Source: Steroidobacteraceae bacterium (GTDB taxonomy: Bacteria; Pseudomonadota; Gammaproteobacteria; Steroidobacterales; Steroidobacteraceae). Taken from it: a DNA stretch of 64,000 nt. Shown here piece after piece: positions 42,658-51,895 of the stretch. Position numbers and translations under genes: made by a program. The stretch lies in NCBI GenBank assembly GCA_041395505.1, contig JAWLAG010000001.1:2294001-2358000 (forward strand), read 5' to 3'. Positions within the stretch are counted from its first letter, which is position 1; each line of letters opens with the position of its first letter. The notes beneath the pieces were generated by a model. It was not told the DNA's origin and ran no database searches. It was given only the letters and a program-made list of their open reading frames with translations.

Positions 42658-42897
42658 GGCAACTTAAAGATGTGAACTGGGTTTGGCCGGATGCTAGCAT
42701 GGCCCCGGGGGTCGCAAGGAACAGCCGGATAGGCCGGTTCCGGCCGGAAAGCGAATCCAACAATGTGATTTGGGGCTCGGACAGCTCCACTGCGGATGAT
42801 AGTTTATGCAGTTGGTTCGCGTGCGTGGCCCGCGACGGCGCTTGCTTATGCAGTTATTGCTCAAAACCAGATCTTCACGACAGTCCGGGACCACAGA
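42658..42897. promoter_or_regulatory. radA - PP2C divergent region with a 10-bp direct repeat
   Basis: A 240-bp gap holding the promoters of radA and the PP2C-FHA pair. TTATGCAGTT occurs at 42804-42813 and again at 42846-42855, 42 bp apart (about four helical turns), on the PP2C side. This could be a regulator site pair; nothing else is recognisable and no strong -35/-10 pair stands out. Confidence 0.3.
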
Positions 42898-43722
42898 GTG
42901 AGTCTGGCGGGCAAGCTCAAATTCGTCGGCGAAACCGACACAGGTCGGGTGCGCGAGCACAACGAAGACGCAATCGCCTTCGATCCCGACATCGGCCTGC
43001 TGGTCCTCGCCGATGGCATGGGCGGCTACAACGCCGGCGAGGTAGCAAGCGGCATCGCGGTCAAGACCGTCGTCAACCTGGTGCGTGAATTTCTCACGCG
43101 CGAGAACATGAAGGCGATCGATGCGGCGACCGGCCTGTCGCGACCCAGCATAATTTTGCGCGACGCCATCGCGCGCGCCAACAAGATCATCTTCCAGACG
43201 GCCCGCAGCCAGCCGCAGTGCGAGGGCATGGGCACGACCATCGTGGGCGCGCTCTTTTACGACAATCGAATTTCGATCGCCCATGTGGGCGATTCGAGGC
43301 TATACCGGATCCGCGGTGGCCGCGTACAACAAGTGACCTCCGACCACTCGCTGTTGCAGGAGCTGGTCGACCGCGGCTTCTATACGCCCGAGGAAGCCCA
43401 GCGCGCCGCCAACAAGAACTATGTCACGAGGGCCCTGGGCGTCGAGCCCGCCGTCGATGTCGACATTCAGGAGGTCGCGGTCGAGAAAGGCGACCATTTC
43501 CTGGTATGTTCCGACGGGCTGTCGGACATGGTGCAGGACGACGATATGCACTTAACGCTGAGCACCTTTGGTGCTAATCTTGAGGCGGTCGCTAAGCAAC
43601 TGATTCAATTGGCCAACAATAACGGTGGCCGTGACAACATTTCTGTCATCATCGCCGAGGTCGTGGATGGATTCCCGGCCGAGCGGCGCTTGGTGGACCG
43701 GGTGCTGAGCTGGTTTAGCTGA
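42898..43722 (+). CDS. PP2C-family serine/threonine protein phosphatase
   Basis: 274-aa metal-dependent phosphatase of the Stp/PrpC type. Metal-binding motifs in order: GETDTGRVREHNEDA, VLADGMGGYNAGEVAS, GTTIVGALFYD, IAHVGDSRLYRI, VCSDGLSDMV and GGRDNISVIIAEV. GTG at 42898 aligns with homologues and has GGGA upstream; upstream in-frame codons reach 42796. An FHA protein follows after 15 nt, a usual phosphatase/phosphothreonine-reader pair. No Ser/Thr kinase is in the window. Confidence 0.93.
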   Translation: MSLAGKLKFVGETDTGRVREHNEDAIAFDPDIGLLVLADGMGGYNAGEVASGIAVKTVVNLVREFLTRENMKAIDAATGLSRPSIILRDAIARANKIIFQTARSQPQCEGMGTTIVGALFYDNRISIAHVGDSRLYRIRGGRVQQVTSDHSLLQELVDRGFYTPEEAQRAANKNYVTRALGVEPAVDVDIQEVAVEKGDHFLVCSDGLSDMVQDDDMHLTLSTFGANLEAVAKQLIQLANNNGGRDNISVIIAEVVDGFPAERRLVDRVLSWFS

Positions 43723-43737
43723 TAGTCGAGGCACGCA

Positions 43738-44451
43738 ATGGCTAGGTTGATTCTAAGCCTTGATGGCCAGGTAATGGCCGAGTACAACATGAACAAGGAG
43801 CGGTACACGATCGGCCGCCTGCCCGACAACGACATCCGGATCGACAATCCGGCCGTCAGCGGTCACCACTCGCTCATCATCAATATCCTCAACGATTCCT
43901 TTCTGGAAGACCTGAACAGCACCAATGGCACCTATGTCAATGGCAAGCTGATCAAGAAACACGCCTTGCAGCATGGCGACATCATCACCGTTGGCCATCA
44001 TCAGTTGCGTTTCGTCGAAGACGACGAGCAACAGGACGAATTCGAAAAAACCATGGTCATACAGCCGTCGCAACGACCAGTCGAGTCCGTGCGCCGCGCG
44101 GATGCGGCCGTGGAACGAATCGCGGGTAGCGCGGCCGCGAGTGGCGTGCGCCGTGCACTGAAGGACAACGAGCTTGCGCTCAAGAAAGCCAAGCTGCAGG
44201 TACTCTCAGGTGCCTTTGCGGGACGCGAACTAGACCTTGCCAAGGCGTTGACGACCCTGGGCCGGCCGGGCGTGCAGGTCGCAGCGATCACGCGTCGCGC
44301 AAATGGTTATTTCATCGTACATGTCGAGAGCGCCAAGGAGGGAGATTTCCCGACAGTCAATGGCAATGCTGTCAGCTCCCAGGCGATCAAGCTCAATGAT
44401 AACGACGTCATCCAGCTGGCTGGCGTCAAGATGGGCTTTTTCGAGGGATGA
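43738..44451 (+). CDS. FHA-domain protein
   Basis: 237-aa phosphothreonine-reader. The N-terminal FHA domain (about 5-95) has RYTIGRLPDNDIRIDNPAVSGHHS and LEDLNSTNGTYVNGK, the canonical GR...S.H...N.T.N residues. A linker with EKTMVI, resembling kinase-target TQ/TM sequences, precedes a second, degenerate FHA-like domain (about 145-237: LQVLSGAFAGRELDL, TVNGNAVSSQAIKL) in which the GR and SxxH residues are poorly kept (TLGRPGVQ kept in part). It probably binds a phosphorylated partner controlled by the adjacent PP2C; the partner is unknown. Confidence 0.9.
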   Translation: MARLILSLDGQVMAEYNMNKERYTIGRLPDNDIRIDNPAVSGHHSLIINILNDSFLEDLNSTNGTYVNGKLIKKHALQHGDIITVGHHQLRFVEDDEQQDEFEKTMVIQPSQRPVESVRRADAAVERIAGSAAASGVRRALKDNELALKKAKLQVLSGAFAGRELDLAKALTTLGRPGVQVAAITRRANGYFIVHVESAKEGDFPTVNGNAVSSQAIKLNDNDVIQLAGVKMGFFEG

Positions 44452-44470
44452 CGGTCGGCCCTAGCGCGCA

Positions 44471-45331
44471 GTGATACTCATAACCGGCGCAACCGGCCGT
44501 ACCGGTCACCAGGCCGCGCTCGACCTGGCGGCGAAGGGTTGCGCCGTGCGCGCCCTGGTGCGCAATGCCGACAAGGCCGCGGTACTCAAGGAAGCGGGCG
44601 TCGATCTCCTGTTCGGCGATGCAGCGGATGCCACGGCCGTCGATCGCGCGATGAAAGGCATCAACCGACTGATCATCATCCTGCCGAATGGCGAGCAGCA
44701 GCTCGCAAACGAGAAGAACCTCGTCGATCGCGCGCTCGCCAACGGCATTCGCCATATCCTGAAGGTCTCGTCGATCGAAGCAAATGCTGGCGCGATCAAT
44801 CCGATCCACCACATGCACTTCGAATCGGAGCAGCACATCCGCCGCACAGGGATACCCTGGACCTTTGTCCGGCCGAGCTTCTACATGCAGAATTTTCTTG
44901 CCAGCGCCGCCACGGTCAGGGCAGAGAGCAAATTGCGCTTCCCGTTCGCTGAGCGCGGCGCGGCCGTCCTCACTGATGCAGACGACGTCGGCCATTTCAT
45001 CGCCGAAGTCATATCCGCGGGCGACCACGGGAACCAGAGCTACGACATCACCAGCGGCGACAAGCTGCGCTTCAGCGAAGTCGCGGAAGTCTTCGGCGAC
45101 GTACTGGGTCGCAGGATCGAGTATGTCGCGGAAGACCCGGTCGCCTATCGTGCCAGGCTCGGGCGTTTCCTCACGAACCAATGGCACCTGGATGCCGTTT
45201 GCGACCTGTTTGCCGAGATCGCGGATGGCTATGTCGGCGAGACATCCGACGACTTCCGGCGGATCATGGGCCGCGAGCCGACTTCACTGCGTGAATTCGT
45301 GGCCAGGCATCGTCAGGCATTTGCGGCCTGA
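44471..45331 (+). CDS. NmrA/QorB-like NAD(P)H-binding oxidoreductase
   Basis: Atypical SDR of 286 aa. N-terminal MILITGATGRTGHQAALDL is the nucleotide-binding loop; GDAADATAVDRAMKG and LKVSSIEANAG follow, and FVRPSFYMQNFLAS is typical of the QorB/NmrA group (quinone or azo reduction, or redox sensing). GTG at 44471 is 19 nt after the FHA gene. It ends 8 nt from the convergent alr. The substrate is unknown. Confidence 0.85.
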   Translation: MILITGATGRTGHQAALDLAAKGCAVRALVRNADKAAVLKEAGVDLLFGDAADATAVDRAMKGINRLIIILPNGEQQLANEKNLVDRALANGIRHILKVSSIEANAGAINPIHHMHFESEQHIRRTGIPWTFVRPSFYMQNFLASAATVRAESKLRFPFAERGAAVLTDADDVGHFIAEVISAGDHGNQSYDITSGDKLRFSEVAEVFGDVLGRRIEYVAEDPVAYRARLGRFLTNQWHLDAVCDLFAEIADGYVGETSDDFRRIMGREPTSLREFVARHRQAFAA

Positions 45332-45338
45332 ACGCCGG

Positions 45339-46415
45339 TCAGATCAGTTCGCGCGGCACGCGCTGGCTCACGCCGCAGACAAGCTCATAGGGAATCGTGC
45401 CAGCACAACGCGCCAGCGCCTCGACCGGCGCATCCGCGCCCCACAGCACCGCACCTGCGCCTGTCTCGATGCCCGTTGCATCGGTGACATCGACGGTCAC
45501 CATGTCCATGGACACGCGCCCGACGACCGGCACTGACTGGCCCGCAATGCTCACCCGTGCGTCGCCCGCGAGATTGCGCGGCAGGCCGTCGCCATAGCCT
45601 CCTGCGAGCACGGCGATGCGACTGTCGCGCGGTGCGACCCAGGTTCCGCCATAACCGACAGCATCGCCGCGCCGCACCGGGCGGATGGCGATCACCGTGC
45701 TCAGCAGTTGCATCACCGGTCGCAGGCCGTGCGCCGCAGCATCGTCCTTGCCGAAGGGAGAAATGCCGTATAACGCGATCCCGGGCCGCACCCAATCGGC
45801 GTGACTGTCCGGCCAGGCGAGCACACCAGCGGAATTCGCAATACTGCGGGGCAGCGCCTCACCCTTTGCGGAAGTGGCGAACCGTGCGAGCTGGCCGCGC
45901 GTCCAGTCCGCAGCGGTTTCATCCGCGCGTGCCAGGTGGGTCATCAATCCTAGCGGCGCCGTTCGAAACGCCGTGCCCGAAATATGGCGCCTGACCTCGC
46001 CCAACTTGTCCGGGGCAAAACCGAGGCGATTCATACCGCTGTCGAGCTTGATCCACAACGGCACGACTTGCGCGTCTTTGCTGGCACCGAGCAGTGCGAG
46101 CTGGGCCGGATCATGGAGGACGATATCAAGGCGATGAGCGATTGCCTCGGCCAGTTCGTCCTGTGCAAATACGCCTTCGAGCAGCACGACCCGACCGCTT
46201 ATACCCGCCTGCCGCAACGCCAGCGCCTCGTCGAGTCGCGCGACAGCGAGCGCATCGGCTGCGCCGAGCGTCGTCGCGACGTCAACCAGCCCGTGGCCAT
46301 AGGCATTGGCCTTGACGACAGCCATGATCTTCGCGCCCGACGCGCGGCGACGCAGTTCGGTCAGGTTGTGCTGGAGCGCGCCGCGGTCGATCACCGCGCG
46401 GATCAGGCGCGTCAC
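45339..46415 (-). CDS. alr: Alanine racemase
   Basis: PLP enzyme (358 aa) making D-alanine for peptidoglycan. PLP lysine in VVKANAYGHG near residue 34; C-terminal beta domain with the catalytic Tyr in VGYGGTWVAPRDS; VGRVSMDMVTVDVT is the standard Alr motif. Start overlaps the dnaB stop (ATGA), so it is co-expressed with the replication/ribosomal operon, as in other gammaproteobacteria. Confidence 0.96.
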   Translation of the reverse strand: MTRLIRAVIDRGALQHNLTELRRRASGAKIMAVVKANAYGHGLVDVATTLGAADALAVARLDEALALRQAGISGRVVLLEGVFAQDELAEAIAHRLDIVLHDPAQLALLGASKDAQVVPLWIKLDSGMNRLGFAPDKLGEVRRHISGTAFRTAPLGLMTHLARADETAADWTRGQLARFATSAKGEALPRSIANSAGVLAWPDSHADWVRPGIALYGISPFGKDDAAAHGLRPVMQLLSTVIAIRPVRRGDAVGYGGTWVAPRDSRIAVLAGGYGDGLPRNLAGDARVSIAGQSVPVVGRVSMDMVTVDVTDATGIETGAGAVLWGADAPVEALARCAGTIPYELVCGVSQRVPRELI

Positions 46416-47815
46416 TTCAATACGCCCTCGGAGTAGGAGTCGGGCGCATAATTGGTGAAGCGGGTGTATTGCCCCTGGAACGTCAGGTAGAAAGTGCCGA
46501 TCTCGCCATTGCGATGTTTGGCGAGGTCGATCTCGGCAATGCCTTTCTTCGGCGAATTCTTGTCGTACACCTCGTCGCGGTAAATCAGCAGGATCATGTC
46601 GGCGTCCTGCTCGATCGCCCCGGACTCGCGCAAGTCCGACATCACGGGCTTTTTCTCCTGGCGTTGCTCGACCGACCGGTTCAACTGACTCAGGGCAATG
46701 ACCGGAACGGCCAATTCCTTGGCCAGCGCCTTCAGCGACCGGGAGATCTCGGCAATTTCCGTGGCGCGGTTCTCTTTGCTGCCCGGCACCTGCATGAGCT
46801 GCAGGTAATCGACCACGACCAGGTCGAGACCGTGTTCGCGCTTGACGCGACGCGCACGCGCGCGCAGATCGGTCGGCGTCAGCGCAGGTGTTTCGTCGAC
46901 GAAGATACGCGCCTCTGACAGTTGGCTGGTCGCCGACGTGATACGCACCCAGTCATCGTCAGAGATGCGACCGCTCCTGATGCTCGCGAGCGGAACATGG
47001 CCGATTGAACTCAACATGCGGGTCAGCACCTGCTCGGCCGGCATTTCGAGGGTGAAGATCGCGACCGACGCTTTGGCGGCCGGGTTGATCGCGGCGTACT
47101 CCGCCATATTCACGGCCAGGGTAGACTTGCCCATCGATGGCCGACCCGCAACGACGATGAGATCGCCCGCCCGCAGGCCACCGGTGAGTCGATCGAAATC
47201 CGCGAAACCCGTCGCGAGGCCGCGCAGGCTGCTCGGGTTCGAATGCCACTCGTCGATCTGGTCGATCAATCCGGGAAGGAGCGATTTCACCGCTACCGCG
47301 CCGTCGCGCCGTCCACGCAGTCCGCTGTCGGCAATTTCGAAAACACGCTGCTCGGCACGGTCGACGAGCTCTCGGGCGGTTTCGCCTTCATTGCGCACCA
47401 CGGATGCCGCGATTTCGTTGCCCGCATGGGCCAGGCGGCGCAGCAGCGCACGTTCCCGTACGATTTCCGCGTAATGGCGCGCGTTGGCGGCTGTCGGTGT
47501 GTCGCGTGCGAGGGTGCCGAGGTAACCGAGCCCGCCCGCTTCCTCGAGCTTGCCCTGGCGCGCCAGCGCCTCGCTGACCGTGACGACGTCGGCGGGCTTG
47601 GCGGCGCCAGCAATCTGGCCAATCGCCGTGAAAATGAGGCCATGATCGGGCCGGTAGAAGTCCTCGGCCACGACGGCATCGGCCACGTCGTCCCAGGATT
47701 TGCTGTCCAGCAACAGACCGCCCAGCACCGCCTGTTCGGCTTCCACCGAATGCGGCGGTGTCGCGAGCGGCGCCGTTGCGCCGGTGTCGCGGCGTAGCTT
47801 GGGCTGCCCCGCCAC
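46412..47815 (-). CDS. dnaB: Replicative DNA helicase DnaB
   Basis: Hexameric 5'-3' helicase at the replication fork, 467 aa. N-terminal helical domain starts PPHSVEAEQAVLGGLL; the C-terminal RecA-like domain has Walker A AGRPSMGKSTLAVNMA (Ser where Thr is more usual), DYLQLMQ (Walker B) and the arginine-finger region. No intein insertion. It lies between rplI (10 nt) and alr (4-nt overlap). Confidence 0.97.
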   Translation of the reverse strand: MAGQPKLRRDTGATAPLATPPHSVEAEQAVLGGLLLDSKSWDDVADAVVAEDFYRPDHGLIFTAIGQIAGAAKPADVVTVSEALARQGKLEEAGGLGYLGTLARDTPTAANARHYAEIVRERALLRRLAHAGNEIAASVVRNEGETARELVDRAEQRVFEIADSGLRGRRDGAVAVKSLLPGLIDQIDEWHSNPSSLRGLATGFADFDRLTGGLRAGDLIVVAGRPSMGKSTLAVNMAEYAAINPAAKASVAIFTLEMPAEQVLTRMLSSIGHVPLASIRSGRISDDDWVRITSATSQLSEARIFVDETPALTPTDLRARARRVKREHGLDLVVVDYLQLMQVPGSKENRATEIAEISRSLKALAKELAVPVIALSQLNRSVEQRQEKKPVMSDLRESGAIEQDADMILLIYRDEVYDKNSPKKGIAEIDLAKHRNGEIGTFYLTFQGQYTRFTNYAPDSYSEGVLK

Positions 47816-47825
47816 GCGGACCTGC

Positions 47826-48275
47826 CTATTCGATCGGCACGACGATCACGGCGATCGGCACGTCGATGTCCGTGTGCAGATGCAGGTCGACATTGTGTTC
47901 GCCGACCATGCGGATCGGGCCATCGGGCATGCGTACTTCACTGCGCGTGACTTTGAAGCCCTGGGCACTGCAGGCCTCGGCAATATCGCTGGTGCCGATG
48001 GAGCCAAACAGCCGTCCTTCGGTACCGGCCTTTGCCTCGATGGTCAGCCGCAGGTCTTTCATTGCGGCAGCCCGCTCGCTCGCCTCGCTGAGCGCCTCAC
48101 GCGCGAGTCGCTCGAATTCCGCGCGCTGCGCTTCGAATCGCGCAATGTTCGCGGCTGTTGCCAAAGTCGCTTTGCCTGACGGCAGCAGGAAATTGCGGCC
48201 ATAGCCCGACTTGACCCTGACCTTGTCGCCGATGTTGCCGAGGTTGGCCACCTTCTGCAGCAGTATGACTTCCAT
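47826..48275 (-). CDS. rplI: 50S ribosomal protein L9
   Basis: L9, 149 aa. N-terminal MEVILLQKVANLGNIGDKVRVKSGYGRNFLLPSGKA is the standard domain, joined by a long helix to the C-terminal rRNA-binding domain (LFGSIGTSDIAEA). It begins 9 nt after rpsR. Confidence 0.97.
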   Translation of the reverse strand: MEVILLQKVANLGNIGDKVRVKSGYGRNFLLPSGKATLATAANIARFEAQRAEFERLAREALSEASERAAAMKDLRLTIEAKAGTEGRLFGSIGTSDIAEACSAQGFKVTRSEVRMPDGPIRMVGEHNVDLHLHTDIDVPIAVIVVPIE

Positions 48276-48284
48276 GGTGCTACC

Positions 48285-48527
48285 TCAGTGCTGATCGGTA
48301 TAGGGCAACAACGCGAGATAGCGTGCGCGCTTGATCGCGGTTGCTAGCTGGCGCTGATAGAACGAACGCGTGCCTGTGATGCGGCTCGGCACGATCTTGC
48401 CGGTCTCGGTGATGAAACTCTTGAGCGTCGCGAGATCCTTGTAATCGATCTCGGTGACATTCTCGGCAGTGAACCGGCAGAAGCGCCGGCGACGGGAGAA
48501 TCTGGATTGACGGCTGTTCTGTGCCAT
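48285..48527 (-). CDS. rpsR: 30S ribosomal protein S18
   Basis: S18, 80 aa. RRRRFCRFTAENVTEIDYKD and GKIVPSRITGTRS are standard. ATG at 48527 is chosen over 48548 since homologues start at MAQ. priB, which separates rpsF and rpsR in enteric bacteria, is absent here (17-nt gap). Confidence 0.96.
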   Translation of the reverse strand: MAQNSRQSRFSRRRRFCRFTAENVTEIDYKDLATLKSFITETGKIVPSRITGTRSFYQRQLATAIKRARYLALLPYTDQH

Positions 48528-48544
48528 GACTTTCTTGCCTCGTC

Positions 48545-48943
48545 TCAATTGCTGTCGCCGATGCTGGCGTCATCGTCATCGTCGCGATCGAAGCGCGGGC
48601 GCTCACGACGCCCACCATCGTCCTCGTCGGACTTGGCGAGCGGCGAAGGCTCGGTGACGGCACTGTCCATCTTGACGACCAGGTGCCTGAGCACGGCGTC
48701 GCTGAAGCGAAAGGCGCCGGTGAGCTCGGCAAGCGTCGCGGCGTCGATCTCGACATTCATCAGGATGTAGTGCGCCTTGTGCACCTTGGCTATGGGGAAA
48801 GCGAGTTGGCGGCGCCCCCAGTCCTCGAGCCGATGCACGGTGCCGTTACCCTGGGCGATGAGGCCCTTGTAACGCTCGAGCATGGCCGGAACCTGCTCGC
48901 TCTGATCCGGATGGACCAGGAATACGATCTCATAGTGCCTCAT
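48545..48943 (-). CDS. rpsF: 30S ribosomal protein S6
   Basis: S6, 132 aa. MRHYEIVFLVHPDQSEQVP, RLEDWGRRQLAFPIAKVHKAHYILMNVE are typical; an acidic/Arg-rich C-terminal tail (DEDDGGRRERPRFDRDDDDD) follows, the part modified by RimK in enterics. Strong AAGGAGG ribosome site just upstream. First gene of rpsF-rpsR-rplI-dnaB-alr. Confidence 0.96.
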   Translation of the reverse strand: MRHYEIVFLVHPDQSEQVPAMLERYKGLIAQGNGTVHRLEDWGRRQLAFPIAKVHKAHYILMNVEIDAATLAELTGAFRFSDAVLRHLVVKMDSAVTEPSPLAKSDEDDGGRRERPRFDRDDDDDASIGDSN

Positions 48944-48965
48944 GGTTCCTCCTTATGGTCATGAA

Positions 48966-48996
48966 GCTGCCCGGCAGAGGCGCTTGCCGGTGCAGC
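48966..48996 (-). promoter_or_regulatory. Leader hairpin upstream of rpsF
   Basis: In the rpsF leader, GCTGC and CCGGCA pair with TGCCGG and GCAGC across an 8-nt loop, with one bulged A, ending about 22 nt before the start codon. Bacterial rpsF leaders often carry an RNA structure that binds S6:S18 for feedback control; this hairpin is a candidate, but I cannot confirm the known consensus by eye. Confidence 0.35.
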
Positions 48997-49078
48997 AAGG
49001 AGCGTAGGGCGGCCAACGGCCAGCCCGTCGCGAAAGGGCGGCGAGGATACCCGATGAGCGCTCCCGGGGGCAAGCCGT

Positions 49079-49840
49079 TCAGGGTCCGGCCGCAGGTTCG
49101 GATCGCTCCCTCTGGCGCAACACCTCGTAAAGCAGCATGCCGGCTGCCACCGACACGTTCAGGCTCTCCACGGTGCCTCGCATCGGCAACCGCAGCAGGC
49201 CATCACAGCGCTTGCGGGTCAATTCGCGCAAACCCCTGCCTTCGGCTCCCAGGACCAGCGCGACGGCGCCGCGCAGATCCGCGCTCGCGGCAGCCTGTGC
49301 CGCCGACGCATCGGCGCCATAAATCCAGCAGCCAGCCTGCTTCAAGAGCTCGAGGTGACGCGCCAGGTTGGTCACGCTCACCACCGGCGTCGTTTCGGCG
49401 GCTCCCGCCGCGACTTTTCTAACGGTTGCGTTGACCTGGACCGCCCGGTCGCGCGGAACGACCACGGCCAGGGCGCCGCAGGCGTCGGCCGTGCGCAAGC
49501 AGGCGCCGAGATTGTGCGGATCCTGGACACCATCGAGCACCAGGACCAGTGGGCGCGGATGCGCTGTTATCGCCTGCAGAAGGTCTTCCTCGCGCCAGGG
49601 TTCGAGCGGCGCGACCCGCGCTGCGACCCCTTGGTGCACGCCTTCGCCGCTCAGCCGATCGAGCTGCGCCAGGGAAATGCGTTGCAGGCGAGCTCCCGCC
49701 GCGACCGCCAGGGCCTGCAACTCGGCGCTGCGCGTGTCGTTTCTCGTCTCGGCGAGCAACAATTCCTGCACGCGGCCCGGACTGCGGGACAACAGCGCAC
49801 GCACTGCGTGCACGCCGTGGACGTAGCGATCTGCGCTCAA
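49079..49840 (-). CDS. rlmB: 23S rRNA (guanosine2251-2'-O)-methyltransferase
   Basis: SpoU-type SPOUT methyltransferase, 253 aa. N-terminal substrate domain VHGVHAVRALLSRSP; catalytic domain motifs QDPHNLGACLRTADACGA, LVLGAEGRGL and LPMRGTVESLNVSVAAGM (knot, S-adenosylmethionine site). ATG overlaps the rnr stop by 4 nt, the usual rnr-rlmB coupling. Confidence 0.95.
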   Translation of the reverse strand: MSADRYVHGVHAVRALLSRSPGRVQELLLAETRNDTRSAELQALAVAAGARLQRISLAQLDRLSGEGVHQGVAARVAPLEPWREEDLLQAITAHPRPLVLVLDGVQDPHNLGACLRTADACGALAVVVPRDRAVQVNATVRKVAAGAAETTPVVSVTNLARHLELLKQAGCWIYGADASAAQAAASADLRGAVALVLGAEGRGLRELTRKRCDGLLRLPMRGTVESLNVSVAAGMLLYEVLRQRERSEPAAGP

Positions 49841-51888
49841 GCCAGCTCCAGATCGATCTGCCCTTCGACGGGATTCGCGCGCAGGACACGCACGCGCAAA
49901 TGCTGGCCCATGGCGAGCTCACGGCGGCTGCCAGGGGAAATCCAGGCGTGTCCGCTGGCGTGCATCTGGTAGGAGCGGTCATCGAAGGTATCCAGATGCA
50001 ACAGCCCGTCCACGCCGAGCTCGAGCAGTTCCACGAAACAGCCGAACTCGACCACGCTGGTGATCAGCCCGTCGAAAGTCTGGCCAATGCGCTCCACGAG
50101 GTAGTGACACTTCAGAAAGGTATCGACATAGCGGCTCGCGCCATCCGCGCGCTTCTCGAGTTCCGAGCAGACCGTGCCCGCGGCCGCAAGCTCGGCAGCG
50201 GAATAACGCCGTGCCTGGGGATCATCCTCCGTGAGCAACGAACGCAGGATGCGATGCACGATGAGGTCCGGATAGCGTCGGATGGGCGAAGTGAAGTGCG
50301 TATAGGCGCCAAGGACCAGGCCGAAGTGGCCGATGTTCTGCGGCTGATATACCGCCTGTGCCATCGAGCGGATCACCTGGGTTTCGACGAACGGCCGCTC
50401 CGGGCGCTTGCCCAGCCGCTCCACCAGGCGTTTGAGGTCGCGACTGCGCACTTCCTCGGGCAGTTCGGCGGGAAGCCCCAGCGCGGCGAGCAATTGCAGG
50501 AGGTTGTCGAGCCGGTCGGCATCGGGTTGCGGGTGCACACGATAAATTCCCGGTTTGCCCGATCGGGCGATTCTCTGTGCAACGGCGACATTGGCGAGGA
50601 TCATGCACTCCTCGATCAGGCAGTGCGCTTCGTTGCGGCCACGCAATTCGATCGCATGCAACCGACGTGCGGAATCGAACCGGAATTTCGCCTCGCGCGC
50701 TTCGAATTCGAGCGCGCCGCGTGCGCGGCGCGCCTTCAGCAGCGCCCGATACACTTCGACCAGCGGTTCCAGGGCATCGACCAGCATGCCAAGTCGATCG
50801 CGCGCGGCCGTCTTGCGCTCGAAGAGCGCTGCATGCACTTCGTCGTAGGTCAGTCGTGCGTGGCTACGCATGACGCCAGGATAGAACTCGGCCGCTGTAA
50901 GCTTGCCGCCGCGGCTGACTTGCATCTCGGCGACCATGCACAGGCGATCTTCGTCCGGCTTCAACGAGCAAAGCCCATCGGAGAGGTGCGCCGGGAGCAT
51001 CGGGATGACCCGCTCAGGAAAATAAATCGACGTACCACGCGCCTGCGCTTCGCGATCGAGCTCACTGCCCGGCCGCACGTAATAGCTCACGTCCGCGATG
51101 GCGACGACCAGCCTGAAGCCGCCAGCGTTGGCTTCGGCGAAAACGGCATCGTCGAAATCGCGCGCATCAGCGCCATCGATGGTTACGAGCGGCAGACTTC
51201 GCAGATCGCGCCGACGTCGCACTTCGTTCGGGTCGACGGCCGACCCGAAGTGCTCCGCGGCGGCCAGGACCTCGCCGGCGAAATCTCCCGGCAGTTCATA
51301 GCGCGCGCCAGCAGCGGCATACGCAAGCTCCAACGCGTTCTCAGGATCGACGCGACGCACGATGCTCGCCTGCGCCAGGCGCTGCGCCTGCGGATAGCGC
51401 GTGATGCGCGCGATCGCCCAATCGCCGCTGACGCAACCCTGCAGCTGTGCCGGCGACAGGACCGCGCGCAGGCCGAGCCGACGGTCGACCGCGCGGACAA
51501 AGGCACCGCGGCCTTCGATTTCGACGGTACCGAGAAACGATGTCGTGCCGCGCTCGAGCACCTGCAGCACCTCGGCCGACAGCCGGTCCCGGCCATCGCG
51601 CCTGAGGCGCAGCTCCAGCAAATCGCCGCGCATGAGCGCGCCGATCTGGTCGCGACCGATATAGGCGCTTTCGTTGGAGTCCTCGATCCGCGCAAAGCCA
51701 AAGTCGCCACGTCGGGTAATCAAACGTCCGCGTACTGTCGCACCGGAGAGCGCAGCCCGGGATTTCCCGGCGACCCCGGCACGAGTCCTGGCAGTGTTCG
51801 AAGGCGGATTGCGCCGACCGGCAACCCGTTTGCGACTTCCGGAGTCATTGCGGCCGCGACGCTTGGAGCGGCTATTCTTTCGTTGCAT
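49837..51888 (-). CDS. rnr: Ribonuclease R
   Basis: Processive 3'-5' exoribonuclease, 683 aa. N-terminal Arg/Lys-rich segment, cold-shock domain (TVRGRLITRRGDFGFARI), RNB catalytic domain (TIDGADARDFDDAVFAE with the metal-binding aspartates; YTHFTSPIRRYPDLIVHR) and a C-terminal S1 domain (GLITSVVEFGCFVEL). It is shorter than E. coli RNase R, lacking the N-terminal helix-turn-helix region and the long basic C-terminal tail. ATG at 51888 is preferred; the open frame continues upstream into the tRNA gene, which is an artefact. It diverges from tRNA-Leu. Confidence 0.94.
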   Translation of the reverse strand: MQRKNSRSKRRGRNDSGSRKRVAGRRNPPSNTARTRAGVAGKSRAALSGATVRGRLITRRGDFGFARIEDSNESAYIGRDQIGALMRGDLLELRLRRDGRDRLSAEVLQVLERGTTSFLGTVEIEGRGAFVRAVDRRLGLRAVLSPAQLQGCVSGDWAIARITRYPQAQRLAQASIVRRVDPENALELAYAAAGARYELPGDFAGEVLAAAEHFGSAVDPNEVRRRRDLRSLPLVTIDGADARDFDDAVFAEANAGGFRLVVAIADVSYYVRPGSELDREAQARGTSIYFPERVIPMLPAHLSDGLCSLKPDEDRLCMVAEMQVSRGGKLTAAEFYPGVMRSHARLTYDEVHAALFERKTAARDRLGMLVDALEPLVEVYRALLKARRARGALEFEAREAKFRFDSARRLHAIELRGRNEAHCLIEECMILANVAVAQRIARSGKPGIYRVHPQPDADRLDNLLQLLAALGLPAELPEEVRSRDLKRLVERLGKRPERPFVETQVIRSMAQAVYQPQNIGHFGLVLGAYTHFTSPIRRYPDLIVHRILRSLLTEDDPQARRYSAAELAAAGTVCSELEKRADGASRYVDTFLKCHYLVERIGQTFDGLITSVVEFGCFVELLELGVDGLLHLDTFDDRSYQMHASGHAWISPGSRRELAMGQHLRVRVLRANPVEGQIDLELA

Positions 51889-51895
51889 GCGCCAT

